From JBALVT01 sp047612385 (GTDB taxonomy: Bacteria; Pseudomonadota; Gammaproteobacteria; Pseudomonadales; Halieaceae): a stretch of DNA of 36,322 nucleotides. Under the pieces are notes generated by a model that was not told where the DNA came from, searched no databases, and worked only from the letters and a program-made list of their open reading frames with translations. Below, piece after piece: positions 7,970-16,057 of the stretch; position 1 is the first letter of the stretch, and each line of letters opens with the position of its first letter. Position numbers and translations under genes: made by a program. The stretch covers positions 1-36,322 of the forward strand of contig JBLGAR010000035.1 in assembly GCA_047612385.1 (NCBI GenBank). Direction: 5' to 3'.

Positions 7970-8080
7970 ATGGCTTACTCATGCAAAGATTGCAGCTACC
8001 GCGGGAACTCGAGTGGTCAATCAGGTAAATGCTCGGCGTACGGATCTTACAAGCATATAATATGGAAGTTATCCCCCTGA
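7970..8080 (+). pseudogene. Possible decayed zinc-ribbon micro-ORF (36 codons)
   Basis: An ATG-started frame of 36 codons begins 6 nt after the VWA stop and ends inside the next gene. Its first 25 residues look like a zinc ribbon of the type seen at the start of RadA and in small zinc-ribbon proteins: C5-x2-C8, a Gly/Ser/Gln turn, then C21-x2-Y24-G. The fourth expected Cys is a Tyr (TAC where TGC would be needed). The frame then ends after 12 more residues with no second domain. I infer either a broken remnant of a small zinc-ribbon gene or a chance match. No clear ribosome-binding site is seen. It overlaps the start of the DUF1631 gene in another frame. Confidence 0.3.
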
Positions 8081-9903
8081 AACTTACCGCCACACAATTC
8101 CCTCTTAGCTGCTCACTCCAAGATTTAGTTCTGAACAGCTATGCCAGCTCTGCGCAGGCCACTGGTGACGGTCAACTGGTAATGGATCCGGGCGAGGTGC
8201 TTGTGAGGCTTCGTAAGATTGACAACTACAGACTCAGCCCAGTCGATGCGATACGCACCCAGGGCGAACTCGGAGACCCGAGGATGCCAAGTCCATCTCT
8301 GATGGCCATTTTGCAGTGGGTAAATGACGCCTTTGCACTCTGGGAGGAAGGATTCCCTATTGAAGAGCCAGTGGGTTCACAGCTCCGGAAAATGCTGCCT
8401 GCTATAGCGGCGCTCGCCATTGATGATGAACGCTTCTTTGTCCCCGGCAGCCACCCTCTGCACCAGCTACTCGACACACTGCACAGCAGCGCAATTGGCT
8501 GGCAGCCTCTTTTAGGCCGCGCCGGCCTTGCACTCGAACAACTAATCACCACTTCAGTAGAGGACCTCAACACCTGGCTAAACGAAGATGGCGTTGATCT
8601 GGATGTCCTGTGTGAAGACCTGATAGCCAAGGCAAACAAAGACCACGACAGAGCCCAACGCATGACCCAGCGACTGGTCGAAACGGAAAAGGGTAAATTC
8701 AAAACTGCCAGCGCCCGCTGGAAAAGCGCACAAATGATCAATGTTGCCCTGGAAGTTCACAAGGCAACTGCTGAAATCGGCGGTTTTTTGAAGGGCCCCT
8801 GGTACGAAAGTGCTCAGCTGGTGTTACTCAAGTTTGGCGCCGATTCCAGTGAGTGGGCGCAGATGTCGCAAACCACAATTGCACTTTTGGATTCACTTCA
8901 AATTGACCAATCCGCCGATGAGGACAAACGTCAGCACTTGTTCGAAGCGGTTACGAAACTGCCCAAAGAAATTAAGCGATGGTTGCTAAGCCTGCATATG
9001 GATCCGGACGGTGTCAGCGAAGCCATGGGCTTGATCGAACTGACTCACCTACATCTCCTGCGTCAGCAAGCTATTGCATTAGAAACAATTGAACCTCTCC
9101 CTATGGATGGGATGACACCGGAGCGAGTTGCCGACAAAGAACTGGAGAGCATTGACGATATTGATATTGGACAGTGGTTTCTTGTTGATTCCGGATCGGG
9201 CGAGTATCTGAGAGTTCAACTAGCACTCAAACTGGAGCAGGAACAGCTACTGCAGTTTACGAATCGGGCTGGAATTAAAGCAATGCAGCAAGGCTATGCG
9301 CAGTTCTGCGCTTTACTGGCAAGCGGAGATGCCACAGCGCTTCAAAGCGGCAGTAGCTTTAGCATTTGCCTGGCAAACGCGGCCGGAGTTTGGACTGAAG
9401 AAGAAGCGCAGCGTATTCAAGCTGAACAGCTGGAGTTTAAGACGGAAGCTACCGAGGATGTGACCTCGACACCCGAGCCCGAGGATGTGACCTCGACACC
9501 CAAGCCCGAGGATGTGACCTCGACACCCAAGCCCGAGGATTCGGATGAACTGCCCGACACATCATCTGACACCCACAGCATCAAGGAACCATCCGAGCCT
9601 GTGGATGCAGCGCGCGAAGAGCTAACGATCGAACTTGAGCCCACCGAGCCAGAAACTGAAATCATCATTCCAATGGGTACATGGATAGGATTTCACGATG
9701 GCGACACCCCACTAATGGCAAAACTGGCGGTCCACGACCTGGAGCAGGACAGTTACATATTTGTAAATCGACAAGGCATTAAAATGCGCTCCCTGAGCTT
9801 GCGGAAGCTGGTCGAGCTGATGGACCGTGACCAAGTGGAGATCTTGGAAGCCCGGTCAAATTTCAGAAGTGAAGTCACCCGTGTGAAAAAAAGCGAAGAC
9901 TGA
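8029..9903 (+). CDS. DUF1631-family protein with duplicated C-terminal module
   Basis: A 624-residue cytoplasmic protein resembling the DUF1631 family, which has no settled function. Family-like stretches are HPLHQLLDTL...IGWQPL (about 145-165) and the helical block FKTASARWKSAQMINVALEV to WAQM (about 222-285). The C-terminal half holds two similar modules, at about 380-435 and 548-603. Each begins G(Q/T)W and contains an L..KLA-like strand and an (F/V)NR.GIK motif. A Thr/Pro/Glu-rich linker with a 9-residue tandem repeat joins them. The start is uncertain. The frame opens with ATG 8029 directly after an in-frame TAA, and ATG 8062 is an alternative; neither has a strong ribosome-binding site. 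A perfect TATAAT at 8056-8061 lies just before the second. The PilZ gene follows after 17 nt, suggesting a shared cyclic-di-GMP-related role. Confidence 0.75.
   Translation: MLGVRILQAYNMEVIPLKLTATQFPLSCSLQDLVLNSYASSAQATGDGQLVMDPGEVLVRLRKIDNYRLSPVDAIRTQGELGDPRMPSPSLMAILQWVNDAFALWEEGFPIEEPVGSQLRKMLPAIAALAIDDERFFVPGSHPLHQLLDTLHSSAIGWQPLLGRAGLALEQLITTSVEDLNTWLNEDGVDLDVLCEDLIAKANKDHDRAQRMTQRLVETEKGKFKTASARWKSAQMINVALEVHKATAEIGGFLKGPWYESAQLVLLKFGADSSEWAQMSQTTIALLDSLQIDQSADEDKRQHLFEAVTKLPKEIKRWLLSLHMDPDGVSEAMGLIELTHLHLLRQQAIALETIEPLPMDGMTPERVADKELESIDDIDIGQWFLVDSGSGEYLRVQLALKLEQEQLLQFTNRAGIKAMQQGYAQFCALLASGDATALQSGSSFSICLANAAGVWTEEEAQRIQAEQLEFKTEATEDVTSTPEPEDVTSTPKPEDVTSTPKPEDSDELPDTSSDTHSIKEPSEPVDAAREELTIELEPTEPETEIIIPMGTWIGFHDGDTPLMAKLAVHDLEQDSYIFVNRQGIKMRSLSLRKLVELMDRDQVEILEARSNFRSEVTRVKKSED
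9454..9534 (+). repeat. Three tandem 27-bp repeats in the DUF1631 gene
   Basis: Three 27-nt units (9454-9480, 9481-9507, 9508-9534) encode EDVTSTP(E/K)P three times. Units 2 and 3 are identical and unit 1 differs by one base (GAG for AAG). They fall in the linker between the two similar C-terminal modules. Near-identity at DNA level suggests recent slippage expansion. Confidence 0.95.
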
Positions 9904-9920
9904 CAGAGACCCTAGACGCT

Positions 9921-10286
9921 ATGAGTGAAGATCAACGCAAACACGAACGGCTACTCTCCTCCGAGACAATATTCATTGAGCTGGTCTCTACCAGTTCACA
10001 AGGGCACGAAGGAGAAGTGGTTCGATGCAAAACAAATGACATTTCAACAAGCGGACTGCGCGCTCAAGCCCCCAAGGAACTCATCATCGGGGCAATATTG
10101 CAAGTTGGTGTCGATTTACAAGAAGCGCAAGACACGCTTTATCTGGCCGCTGAGGTGATTTGGTGCAAACCCGACAAGAACATCCCCGACAGCTGGTCGG
10201 CCGGGTTTGAGTTGCTCAATGCCAATGACTCAGATATAAAAACCTGGCGCAAAGTACTTTCTGAAATGGGTAAGGTTAGCTCCTGA
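9921..10286 (+). CDS. PilZ-domain protein (cyclic-di-GMP receptor candidate)
   Basis: A 121-residue, single-domain PilZ protein. Both cyclic-di-GMP contacts are present: RxxxR (R6-KHE-R10) and NDISTSGLR, the (D/N)xSxxG motif at about residues 39-44. The remainder, with VIWCKPDKN...WSAGFELL, gives the closing strands and the (A/V)GFE(F/L) motif of the barrel. It should therefore bind cyclic-di-GMP, unlike the ligand-free Pseudomonas PilZ that lacks these residues. It starts at ATG, 17 nt after the DUF1631 gene, and ends 10 bp from the convergent pilU stop. The context suggests control of surface or pilus behaviour, but the partner cannot be told from sequence. Confidence 0.9.
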   Translation: MSEDQRKHERLLSSETIFIELVSTSSQGHEGEVVRCKTNDISTSGLRAQAPKELIIGAILQVGVDLQEAQDTLYLAAEVIWCKPDKNIPDSWSAGFELLNANDSDIKTWRKVLSEMGKVSS

Positions 10287-10295
10287 AAGACGTCA

Positions 10296-11435
10296 CTAAC
10301 GATCGTAGATTTGAGATTCTTCATTACTAAGGGTCTCGAGACTGAAATTCAACTTTCCGTCATCAGTATCGTCTTCATCACCAGCAAACTTAATTTTGAG
10401 ACGGACGTTGTTGGCGGAATCAGCATTCTTTAGCGCTTCCTCTTCGGTGATCATCCCCTCCTGAAACAGATCAAACAGAGCAGCGTCAAAGGTTTTCATT
10501 CCCGCTGATCCTGACTTTTCCATGACTTCCTTAATACCCTCAAACTCTCCTTTCAAAATAAGATCGGATATCATCGGGGTTCCCATGAGAATCTCAATCG
10601 CGGCGCAGCGTTTACCGTCAACAGTGGGGACCAACCGCTGAGAGACAAATGCCTGGAGATTGGCAGATAAATCCATCAACAGCTGAGCACGGCGCTCCTC
10701 CGGAAAGAAGTTTACAATACGGTCCAGAGCCTGGTTAGCGTTGTTGGCATGCAAGGTAGAAATACAAAGGTGCCCCGTTTCAGCAAAGGCCAAGGCGTGC
10801 TCCATGGTCTCTCGGTCACGGATCTCTCCGATCAGTATCACATCGGGCGCCTGTCGGAGCGTATTGACCAGCGCGTTGTGCCAGCTGCGCGTATCCACAC
10901 CGACTTCACGCTGATTGACAATGCACCTTTTGTGGGAGTGAACATATTCCACAGGATCTTCGATGGTCACAATATGACCACTGCTGTTGATATTGCGATA
11001 GTCGATCAACGCGGCAAGGGAAGTGGACTTACCCGAGCCAGTGGCACCTACAAACAGCATCAATCCACGCTTTCGCATCACCACCTCAGTCAAGATTGGC
11101 GGCAGCCGCAAATCTTGCCAATTTGGGATCTCAGCGACGATATTACGAGCCACCAATCCGACCTCGTTTCGCTGCATAAAGATATTTACCCTAAAGCGGC
11201 CGTAACCGGAAATCGAGTAGGCCAGGTTCATTTCCAGCTCCAATTCAAACTCAGCCTGTTGGGTTGGATCCATTATTTCGTAGGCAATTTCTTTAATCTC
11301 ACCGGGCTGCAGAATATCGCTGCCAATAGGCATTAATTGCCCCTCAAATTTAGCGCAGGGAGGTGCACCGGTACTCAGATATAAATCGGATCCATCGCGT
11401 GTTGCCAGAAGCTTGAGCCACTCGGTTATTCTCAC
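10296..11435 (-). CDS. pilU: Type IV pilus twitching motility ATPase PilU
   Basis: A hexameric ATPase of the PilT/PilU group that assists pilus retraction at the inner membrane. Visible are Walker A GATGSGKST (about residues 129-137), an Asp box/Walker B region DVILIGEIRDRETM, a His box TGHLCISTLHANNA and IEDPVEYVHSHK. Features favouring PilU over PilT are FVGATGSGKSTSLAALIDYRN, GHI(V/I)(T/S)IEDP, the closing NADSANNVRLKIK and the acidic C-terminal extension. Length (379) equals PilU. The start is GTG with GGAGAG 8 nt upstream. PilU normally sits beside pilT and works only with PilT; here no pilT is adjacent. The gene converges on the PilZ gene, an association of interest for cyclic-di-GMP control of pili. 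Confidence 0.93.
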   Translation of the reverse strand: MRITEWLKLLATRDGSDLYLSTGAPPCAKFEGQLMPIGSDILQPGEIKEIAYEIMDPTQQAEFELELEMNLAYSISGYGRFRVNIFMQRNEVGLVARNIVAEIPNWQDLRLPPILTEVVMRKRGLMLFVGATGSGKSTSLAALIDYRNINSSGHIVTIEDPVEYVHSHKRCIVNQREVGVDTRSWHNALVNTLRQAPDVILIGEIRDRETMEHALAFAETGHLCISTLHANNANQALDRIVNFFPEERRAQLLMDLSANLQAFVSQRLVPTVDGKRCAAIEILMGTPMISDLILKGEFEGIKEVMEKSGSAGMKTFDAALFDLFQEGMITEEEALKNADSANNVRLKIKFAGDEDDTDDGKLNFSLETLSNEESQIYDR

Positions 11436-11890
11436 TATGTTCTCTCCAATATCGGCGACTTGAGGTCGGGAGCACCAAGTGCGCTAAAAAGCACAGGGCA
11501 GCGCCTTTGAAATGCTCATCGTACTCTATCACCGAGCATAGGCTAAGAAAAACCCCGGCGGTAATAATGCTGGATTTGAGGCCGCTGCTATCAGCCCTAT
11601 GCGAGAACCAGCATCACCAAATTTGGCTGTCTGTATTTCAAAAATGGCCCCCTAAACACTCAATGAGGACAAAAGAAGCTTAACAATGCCGCATGATCTC
11701 GGGCTTTTAGCAGCAACCAAACTTTTTCAGGGATGCCCCAAAACCGGTCACCGGAAATCTGTACTCTACTGCGTGTGCACTATACACTTGCCGCAATCTA
11801 CCATGGCGCCAGGAAGACAAGCCGGCGCGCCGCAGAAACGCAGGATAACGCCTGCGATTCAACTGAACTAACCGCCAACAGGAGCACCGA
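11436..11890. other. 455-bp gene-free stretch between pilU and gshA
   Basis: This is the divergent intergenic region carrying the upstream signals of pilU (minus) and gshA (plus). I see the pilU ribosome-binding site at 11444-11447 and, near 11880, CAGGAGC for gshA. Small symmetrical patches occur, such as CCGGTcACCGG near 11745 and GTGT...ACAC around 11774-11787. No convincing promoter pair, RNA gene or repeat was found. A 61-codon frame at 11686-11871 has no family features and is not called as a gene. Confidence 0.6.
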
Positions 11891-13477
11891 TTGTCTACCC
11901 ATCTAGAGCAGCAGGTGCAAGACCTGAACAACCCGGAAGGCCTCCAGATCCTCACCCAGATCAAACGCGGCCTTGAGAAAGAAAGTCTGCGGATTGATGA
12001 TAAAGGTAGTCTAGCGCAAACACCCCACCCCAAGGGGCTGGGGTCGGCCCTGACACACTCCTCGATAACCACGGATTACTCAGAGGCATTAATGGAGTTC
12101 ATTACCTCTCCGAACGAGAGTATAGAGCAGAGCCTGGAAAGGCTTGCCGATGTGCACAGTTACGTCTACCAACATCTCGACGGTGAAATACTATGGGCCG
12201 CCAGCATGCCCTGTATCGTAAGCGGAGACGGCAGCATCCCCATCGCTGAATATGGCAAATCCAATGTCGCGCAAATGAAAGAGGCCTATAGGAAAGGTCT
12301 GGGGCACCGTTACGGCAGAATGATGCAGGCCATTGCCGGCATCCACTACAATTTTTCGATGCCCGAAGAATACTGGAAGCAGGCCTGGGAGGCAGCGGGG
12401 CAGCCCGGCGAACTAGCCGACTACATTAGCGATCGCTATCTCGCGTTGATAAGGAATTTTCATCGCTATTCCTGGCTGCTGATCTATCTCTACGGTGCCT
12501 CGCCCGCAGTATGCTCGAGTTTTCTTCGGGGTCGAGATGACCACAACTTACAGAGCTTTGACGAGGAGTCCCGCAGCCTGCACCTTCCCTACGGCACTGC
12601 TTTGAGAATGGGTGATCTGGGCTACAACAGCGATGCGCAAGGAGATATGAAGGTTTGCTACAACGCGCTCGACGACTACGTGGAAACTCTCAGCGAGGCC
12701 ATTCAGTTACCACACCCGGAATACGCCAGTATTCGCAGTGGGCAAAACGGTGATTACCAACAGCTAAACGATAGCCTGTTGCAAATTGAGAACGAGTTTT
12801 ACAGCGCTATACGCCCGAAGCGAGTGGCCTTTTCAGGTGAGACACCACTGGGGGCTCTGCGGCGCGGCGGCATTGAATACATTGAGGTACGCTGCGTTGA
12901 CGTCAGCCCCTTCTCACCTGTAGGTTTAGATGCCCAGCAAATTCGGTTTATGGATGTGTTTCTGCTGTACTGCCTGATGGAAGAAAGCCCGTGTTGTAAT
13001 GATGAGGAGCAGACGCTTCAGTCCAAAAACATCGAGGCCGTTGTGAATCGCGGTAGGCAGCCGAATCTAAAGCTGAATGAGAACGGCGAGGAAACTCTTT
13101 TATCTGAGTGGGCCAGCAAACTGCTTGCTTCCATGTCGAGCATTGCCCAGACAATGGACAAGGCCTTTTCTAGCACTGACTACAGCCAGACCTTAGCCGA
13201 GCAAATGGCGAAAGTTGACGATCCGGAATTGACCGCGTCTGCCAGGATACTACGTGAAATGACCGAAAAAAATCTGCCCTTTTTCCGCCTTGCCATGGAA
13301 TACAGTAAACAGTGGTCAGAGCACTTCCTAAACCGTCCACTGTCTGAAGCCAAGCAATCGCTTTTCGATAAGGAGTGCAGCAGATCCACCCAGGCACAAG
13401 CTGAGATCGAGCAATCGGACACCCTTAGCTTTGATGAATATCTTAAGAACTTCTACGCCCAATACCCCGGGTTATAA
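11891..13477 (+). CDS. gshA: Glutamate-cysteine ligase GshA
   Basis: The first and rate-limiting enzyme of glutathione synthesis, joining L-glutamate and L-cysteine with ATP. The sequence follows the gammaproteobacterial GshA family (PF04262) from end to end. It has RGLEKE(S)LRI at about residues 26-35, TTDYSEALMEFIT (about 60-72), GIHYNFS(M), YGASPAVC and a late EYIEVRCVDVSPFSPVG block contributing to the active site. Length (528) is close to the E. coli enzyme (518). The start is TTG, six nt after CAGGAG, giving MSTHLEQQ. The acpH gene follows after 15 nt and may be co-transcribed. Confidence 0.96.
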   Translation: MSTHLEQQVQDLNNPEGLQILTQIKRGLEKESLRIDDKGSLAQTPHPKGLGSALTHSSITTDYSEALMEFITSPNESIEQSLERLADVHSYVYQHLDGEILWAASMPCIVSGDGSIPIAEYGKSNVAQMKEAYRKGLGHRYGRMMQAIAGIHYNFSMPEEYWKQAWEAAGQPGELADYISDRYLALIRNFHRYSWLLIYLYGASPAVCSSFLRGRDDHNLQSFDEESRSLHLPYGTALRMGDLGYNSDAQGDMKVCYNALDDYVETLSEAIQLPHPEYASIRSGQNGDYQQLNDSLLQIENEFYSAIRPKRVAFSGETPLGALRRGGIEYIEVRCVDVSPFSPVGLDAQQIRFMDVFLLYCLMEESPCCNDEEQTLQSKNIEAVVNRGRQPNLKLNENGEETLLSEWASKLLASMSSIAQTMDKAFSSTDYSQTLAEQMAKVDDPELTASARILREMTEKNLPFFRLAMEYSKQWSEHFLNRPLSEAKQSLFDKECSRSTQAQAEIEQSDTLSFDEYLKNFYAQYPGL

Positions 13478-13492
13478 GTCCGACAGGCCCAG

Positions 13493-14080
13493 ATGAATTT
13501 TCTGGCCCACTTCCATCTTGCCTGGCCCGACGAGGGCATGATTGCAGGTGGACTGGAGGGCGACTTTTACAAGGGACTCCTCCCCGGCGACTTGCCAGAG
13601 CACATTTTACGCGGCGTAAAGTTACATCGAGCCATTGACGCATTTACAGATAATCACGCTCTAATCGTCGAGCTTCGTACCCATTTTCCAACTCCACTTA
13701 GACGATATGCCGGAATTTTGATCGATCTTAGTTTCGACCATTACCTGACCCAGCATTGGTCCAAATACTCCCGACTAAAACTAACAGATTTTAATAGTCG
13801 CGTGTGCCGTATTCTAAATACGCACGAAGCTCACTTGAGTGAAGGATCACGCACGATGCTAGGCCGAATACAGGAATACGATATCCTGAATCTTTACCAC
13901 GATTGGGATACGGTAACGGCGACCGCAACCCGCATTGGGGAGCGTTTCCAACGCGGCAATCCACTCCTGGATGTCGACACTCAACTACCCCCGATCAAAC
14001 ACGAGCTGGAGCGCACCTTTCTTGAATTTTACCCAAAGCTGCTGACGTTTAGCGAAACTCAGCAAGCCCATTTGAACTAA
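13493..14080 (+). CDS. acpH: Acyl carrier protein phosphodiesterase AcpH
   Basis: AcpH removes the 4'-phosphopantetheine arm from acyl carrier protein, a metal-dependent hydrolase of the ACP_PD family (PF04336). Family marks are MNFLAHFHLA at the start, GDFYKGLLPGDLP, LHRAIDAFTDNH (metal-ligand His/Asp, about residues 44-55), RRYAGILIDLSFDHYL (about 64-79) and the C-terminal ELERTFLEFYP. Length (195) matches the E. coli protein (193). It starts 15 nt after gshA and probably belongs to the same transcript. A predicted promoter for the next gene lies downstream. Confidence 0.93.
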   Translation: MNFLAHFHLAWPDEGMIAGGLEGDFYKGLLPGDLPEHILRGVKLHRAIDAFTDNHALIVELRTHFPTPLRRYAGILIDLSFDHYLTQHWSKYSRLKLTDFNSRVCRILNTHEAHLSEGSRTMLGRIQEYDILNLYHDWDTVTATATRIGERFQRGNPLLDVDTQLPPIKHELERTFLEFYPKLLTFSETQQAHLN

Positions 14081-14113
14081 CGCAGCTCCGAACTATTATC
14101 GGCGCACCCCCGC

Positions 14114-14142
14114 TTGCCCCCCGCACGCCACTTTAATATAGT
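14114..14142 (+). promoter_or_regulatory. Predicted sigma-70 promoter of rsd/algQ
   Basis: TTGCCC (14114-14119), a 17-bp spacer and TATAGT (14137-14142) match the consensus at four and five of six positions. Transcription would start near 14149, about 30 nt before the rsd ATG. Confidence 0.5.
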
Positions 14143-14178
14143 TGGGTATGGGGCCAAAAAATACAAAGGGAACGGTTG

Positions 14179-14637
14179 ATGCCGACAAGCAACGAAAATC
14201 CAAGTGAACAATTCGCCGCTGTAGAAACCTTACTAAGCACCTGGCTGCAAGAACGCAATCATGTCCTCGCAAAGTACACTCACATAGCAATCTTCACCGA
14301 AAGCGCTTGGGACGGCCCCGCACTGGAAGAGCAACAAAAGGATCTTTGCGCCCTGTTAGTCGACTATGTTTCTGCAGGTCACTTTGAGGTTTTTCACAGG
14401 CTGATTGCCGAAGCGGAGGCCTTTGCCGATGGCACCGAAAAATTGGCAGAGAATCTGATGCCTGCCATCGCAGACACTACAGAAGTCATTTTGGCCTATG
14501 AAGAAAAATACAGTGCAGGTCCCAATGGACCGGAGACCTTAGAGCGCGATCTATCTGTGTTGGGGGAATCACTAGAATCGAGGTTTGTGCTGGAAGACCA
14601 ACTGATTGCCGGTCTTCACAACACACATAGGCAGTAA
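14179..14637 (+). CDS. rsd: Rsd/AlgQ family anti-sigma-70 regulator
   Basis: Rsd (AlgQ in Pseudomonas) binds the primary sigma factor and shifts RNA polymerase toward other sigma factors, mainly in stationary phase. The 152-residue protein has the all-helical family pattern: LSTWLQERNHVLAKY (about 20-35), LVDYVSAGHFEVFHRLIAEA (about 60-80, the most conserved stretch) and a C-terminal LGESLESRFVLEDQLI. I place the start at ATG 14179, because AAAGGGA at 14165-14171 is 7 nt upstream of it. The adjacent TTG at 14176 would be only 4 nt away. The name algQ is equally valid. It converges on the FKBP gene. Confidence 0.92.
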   Translation: MPTSNENPSEQFAAVETLLSTWLQERNHVLAKYTHIAIFTESAWDGPALEEQQKDLCALLVDYVSAGHFEVFHRLIAEAEAFADGTEKLAENLMPAIADTTEVILAYEEKYSAGPNGPETLERDLSVLGESLESRFVLEDQLIAGLHNTHRQ

Positions 14638-14690
14638 ACCGCTGGGGCCTAACTACCTTCTACACCAAGAAAAGCGTTACAAAAAGAGCA

Positions 14691-15431
14691 CTATTTCTCT
14701 TCCTGGCCTGCGATAGAAATAAGCTCAACATCGAAGATCAGTGTCGCATTGGGGCCAATGCTTGCACCAGCACCACCAGCGCCGTAAGCTATATCAGAGG
14801 GGATAAACAACTTCCACGTGGAACCGACCGACATCAATTGCAAAGCTTCGGTCCAACCCGCAATAACCTGGCCAACACCGAAAGAGACGGTTTCACCTCG
14901 AGCATAAGAGGAATCGAACTCTGTTCCATCTAACAGTGTTCCACGATAATGAACTTCAACCGTGTCCTCAGCACCAGGCTTAGCGCCATCTCCAGCTTTT
15001 ACAACCTGATACTGCAGGCCTGATTCCGTAACAACCACGCCTTCCTTGGTGCTATTTTCCGCTAGGAAAGCAGCGGCAGCGACAGCATTTGCTTCACCAG
15101 CCGAGGCTTGAGCGACTTGTTGAGCTTCCTGTGCTTTTTGCTGGAATGCCTGCATTTCAGCCGCAATTTCTTCCTGGCTTAAACGTGGCTCGCCCGTCTC
15201 TAAAGCATCGCGCAGTCCCAGTGAGAATGCGTCAACATCCATGGGCACAGAGTCAGCTTTCATGCGCTCGCCCAAGCCGTAGGCGATGCCATAGCTCAAG
15301 CGCTGCGCAGAACTTTCCAGGGCAACAGCAGGTACAGCGGCTTCTGGCGCTTCAGCGGTAGGTGTTTGTTGGTTGCAAGCTTGTAAAACGAACAGACTGG
15401 ACAGAGCCAGTGGTAATGCGTACTTCTTCAT
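14691..15431 (-). CDS. FKBP-type peptidyl-prolyl isomerase, lipoprotein (Mip/FklB-like)
   Basis: A 246-residue prolyl isomerase that helps fold envelope proteins. The first 19 residues form a lipoprotein signal with lipobox LQAC (Cys19), so it is exported and lipid-anchored. The N-terminal dimerisation helices (about 40-115: SYGIAYGLGERM, LGLRDAL, then a Gln/Ala-rich coiled helix) are those of FkpA/FklB/Mip. The catalytic FKBP domain (about 130-242) shows VEVHYRGTLLDGTEFDSS, GQVIAGWTEALQLM, GSTWKLFIPSDIAYG and a closing LIFDVELI, covering the usual active-site positions. It sits in the Pseudomonas-like cluster with rsd/algQ. It has an ATG start, with an upstream gap of 108 bp to the TIGR02444 gene on the same strand. 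Confidence 0.93.
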   Translation of the reverse strand: MKKYALPLALSSLFVLQACNQQTPTAEAPEAAVPAVALESSAQRLSYGIAYGLGERMKADSVPMDVDAFSLGLRDALETGEPRLSQEEIAAEMQAFQQKAQEAQQVAQASAGEANAVAAAAFLAENSTKEGVVVTESGLQYQVVKAGDGAKPGAEDTVEVHYRGTLLDGTEFDSSYARGETVSFGVGQVIAGWTEALQLMSVGSTWKLFIPSDIAYGAGGAGASIGPNATLIFDVELISIAGQEEK

Positions 15432-15539
15432 ATGATCAATCCATAGTCATTGATATCAAGGGATCCGCAGACCCACCATTGTGCGGGCCACATCTTACTA
15501 CTGGGAGCACCTATTTTGCCAGCCCGGGTAAAGACTCAA

Positions 15540-16007
15540 TCAAGCCGGCAGAACATTGCAAAGTGTAACCACCAGCCGGCTCCAGGCAGCGGTTACTTTC
15601 GTTCCGGCTGGAATGAGCATCGCAAGATTTTTCTGCCCGGTTTCACCTGCACTCATCAGAGGCTCCGAAGTATTGAAGTATTCCCACATCACCTGCTGCT
15701 GATGCTTCTCTGATTCCAATTCAATGTCTTTTACCCGGTCACGCAATAAATCGACATCTGAAAAGCTCTTGAGCTGGCGACGTATGGCTCGCAAAGGGAT
15801 AACCACCTCATGTTGCCAACGGCCGATGTGCGAGTCCAATCCCTCCAGGTGAATGGTTGTCAGCATCAATCCACAGCTAGCCAACCAGCTGGCGTAAAGT
15901 ATCAGGTTGATGTCTAACCCCATCTCATCCTGCACTGACAAAGCCGCTTGCGCGAGCCCTTCGATCTCATAGGTAGAGAGCGAATACTTCCAAAATTCAT
16001 TACTCAT
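15540..16007 (-). CDS. TIGR02444 (DUF2390) family protein of unknown function
   Basis: A 155-residue, soluble, mostly helical protein. The opening FWKYSLSTYEIEGLAQAALSVQDEMGLDINLILYASWLA matches the TIGR02444 family, found in many gammaproteobacteria and typically beside an ABC-F gene, as here. The remainder has RWQHEVVIPLRAIRRQLK and a C-terminal hydrophobic patch. No catalytic motif is visible and no function is established. It is divergent from the ABC-F gene with 50 bp between starts, so the two probably share a control region. Confidence 0.85.
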   Translation of the reverse strand: MSNEFWKYSLSTYEIEGLAQAALSVQDEMGLDINLILYASWLASCGLMLTTIHLEGLDSHIGRWQHEVVIPLRAIRRQLKSFSDVDLLRDRVKDIELESEKHQQQVMWEYFNTSEPLMSAGETGQKNLAMLIPAGTKVTAAWSRLVVTLCNVLPA

Positions 16008-16057
16008 GGCCTATCCATCTGGTTACCAAACCGTACAGCGAGTATTATGCGCGCCTT

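Noticed and set aside
9454..9534. CRISPR-like array
   Set aside because: The units are contiguous with no spacers and are in frame inside a gene.
11686..11871. 61-codon frame upstream of gshA
   Set aside because: No ribosome-binding site, no family resemblance, and it fills the likely gshA control region.
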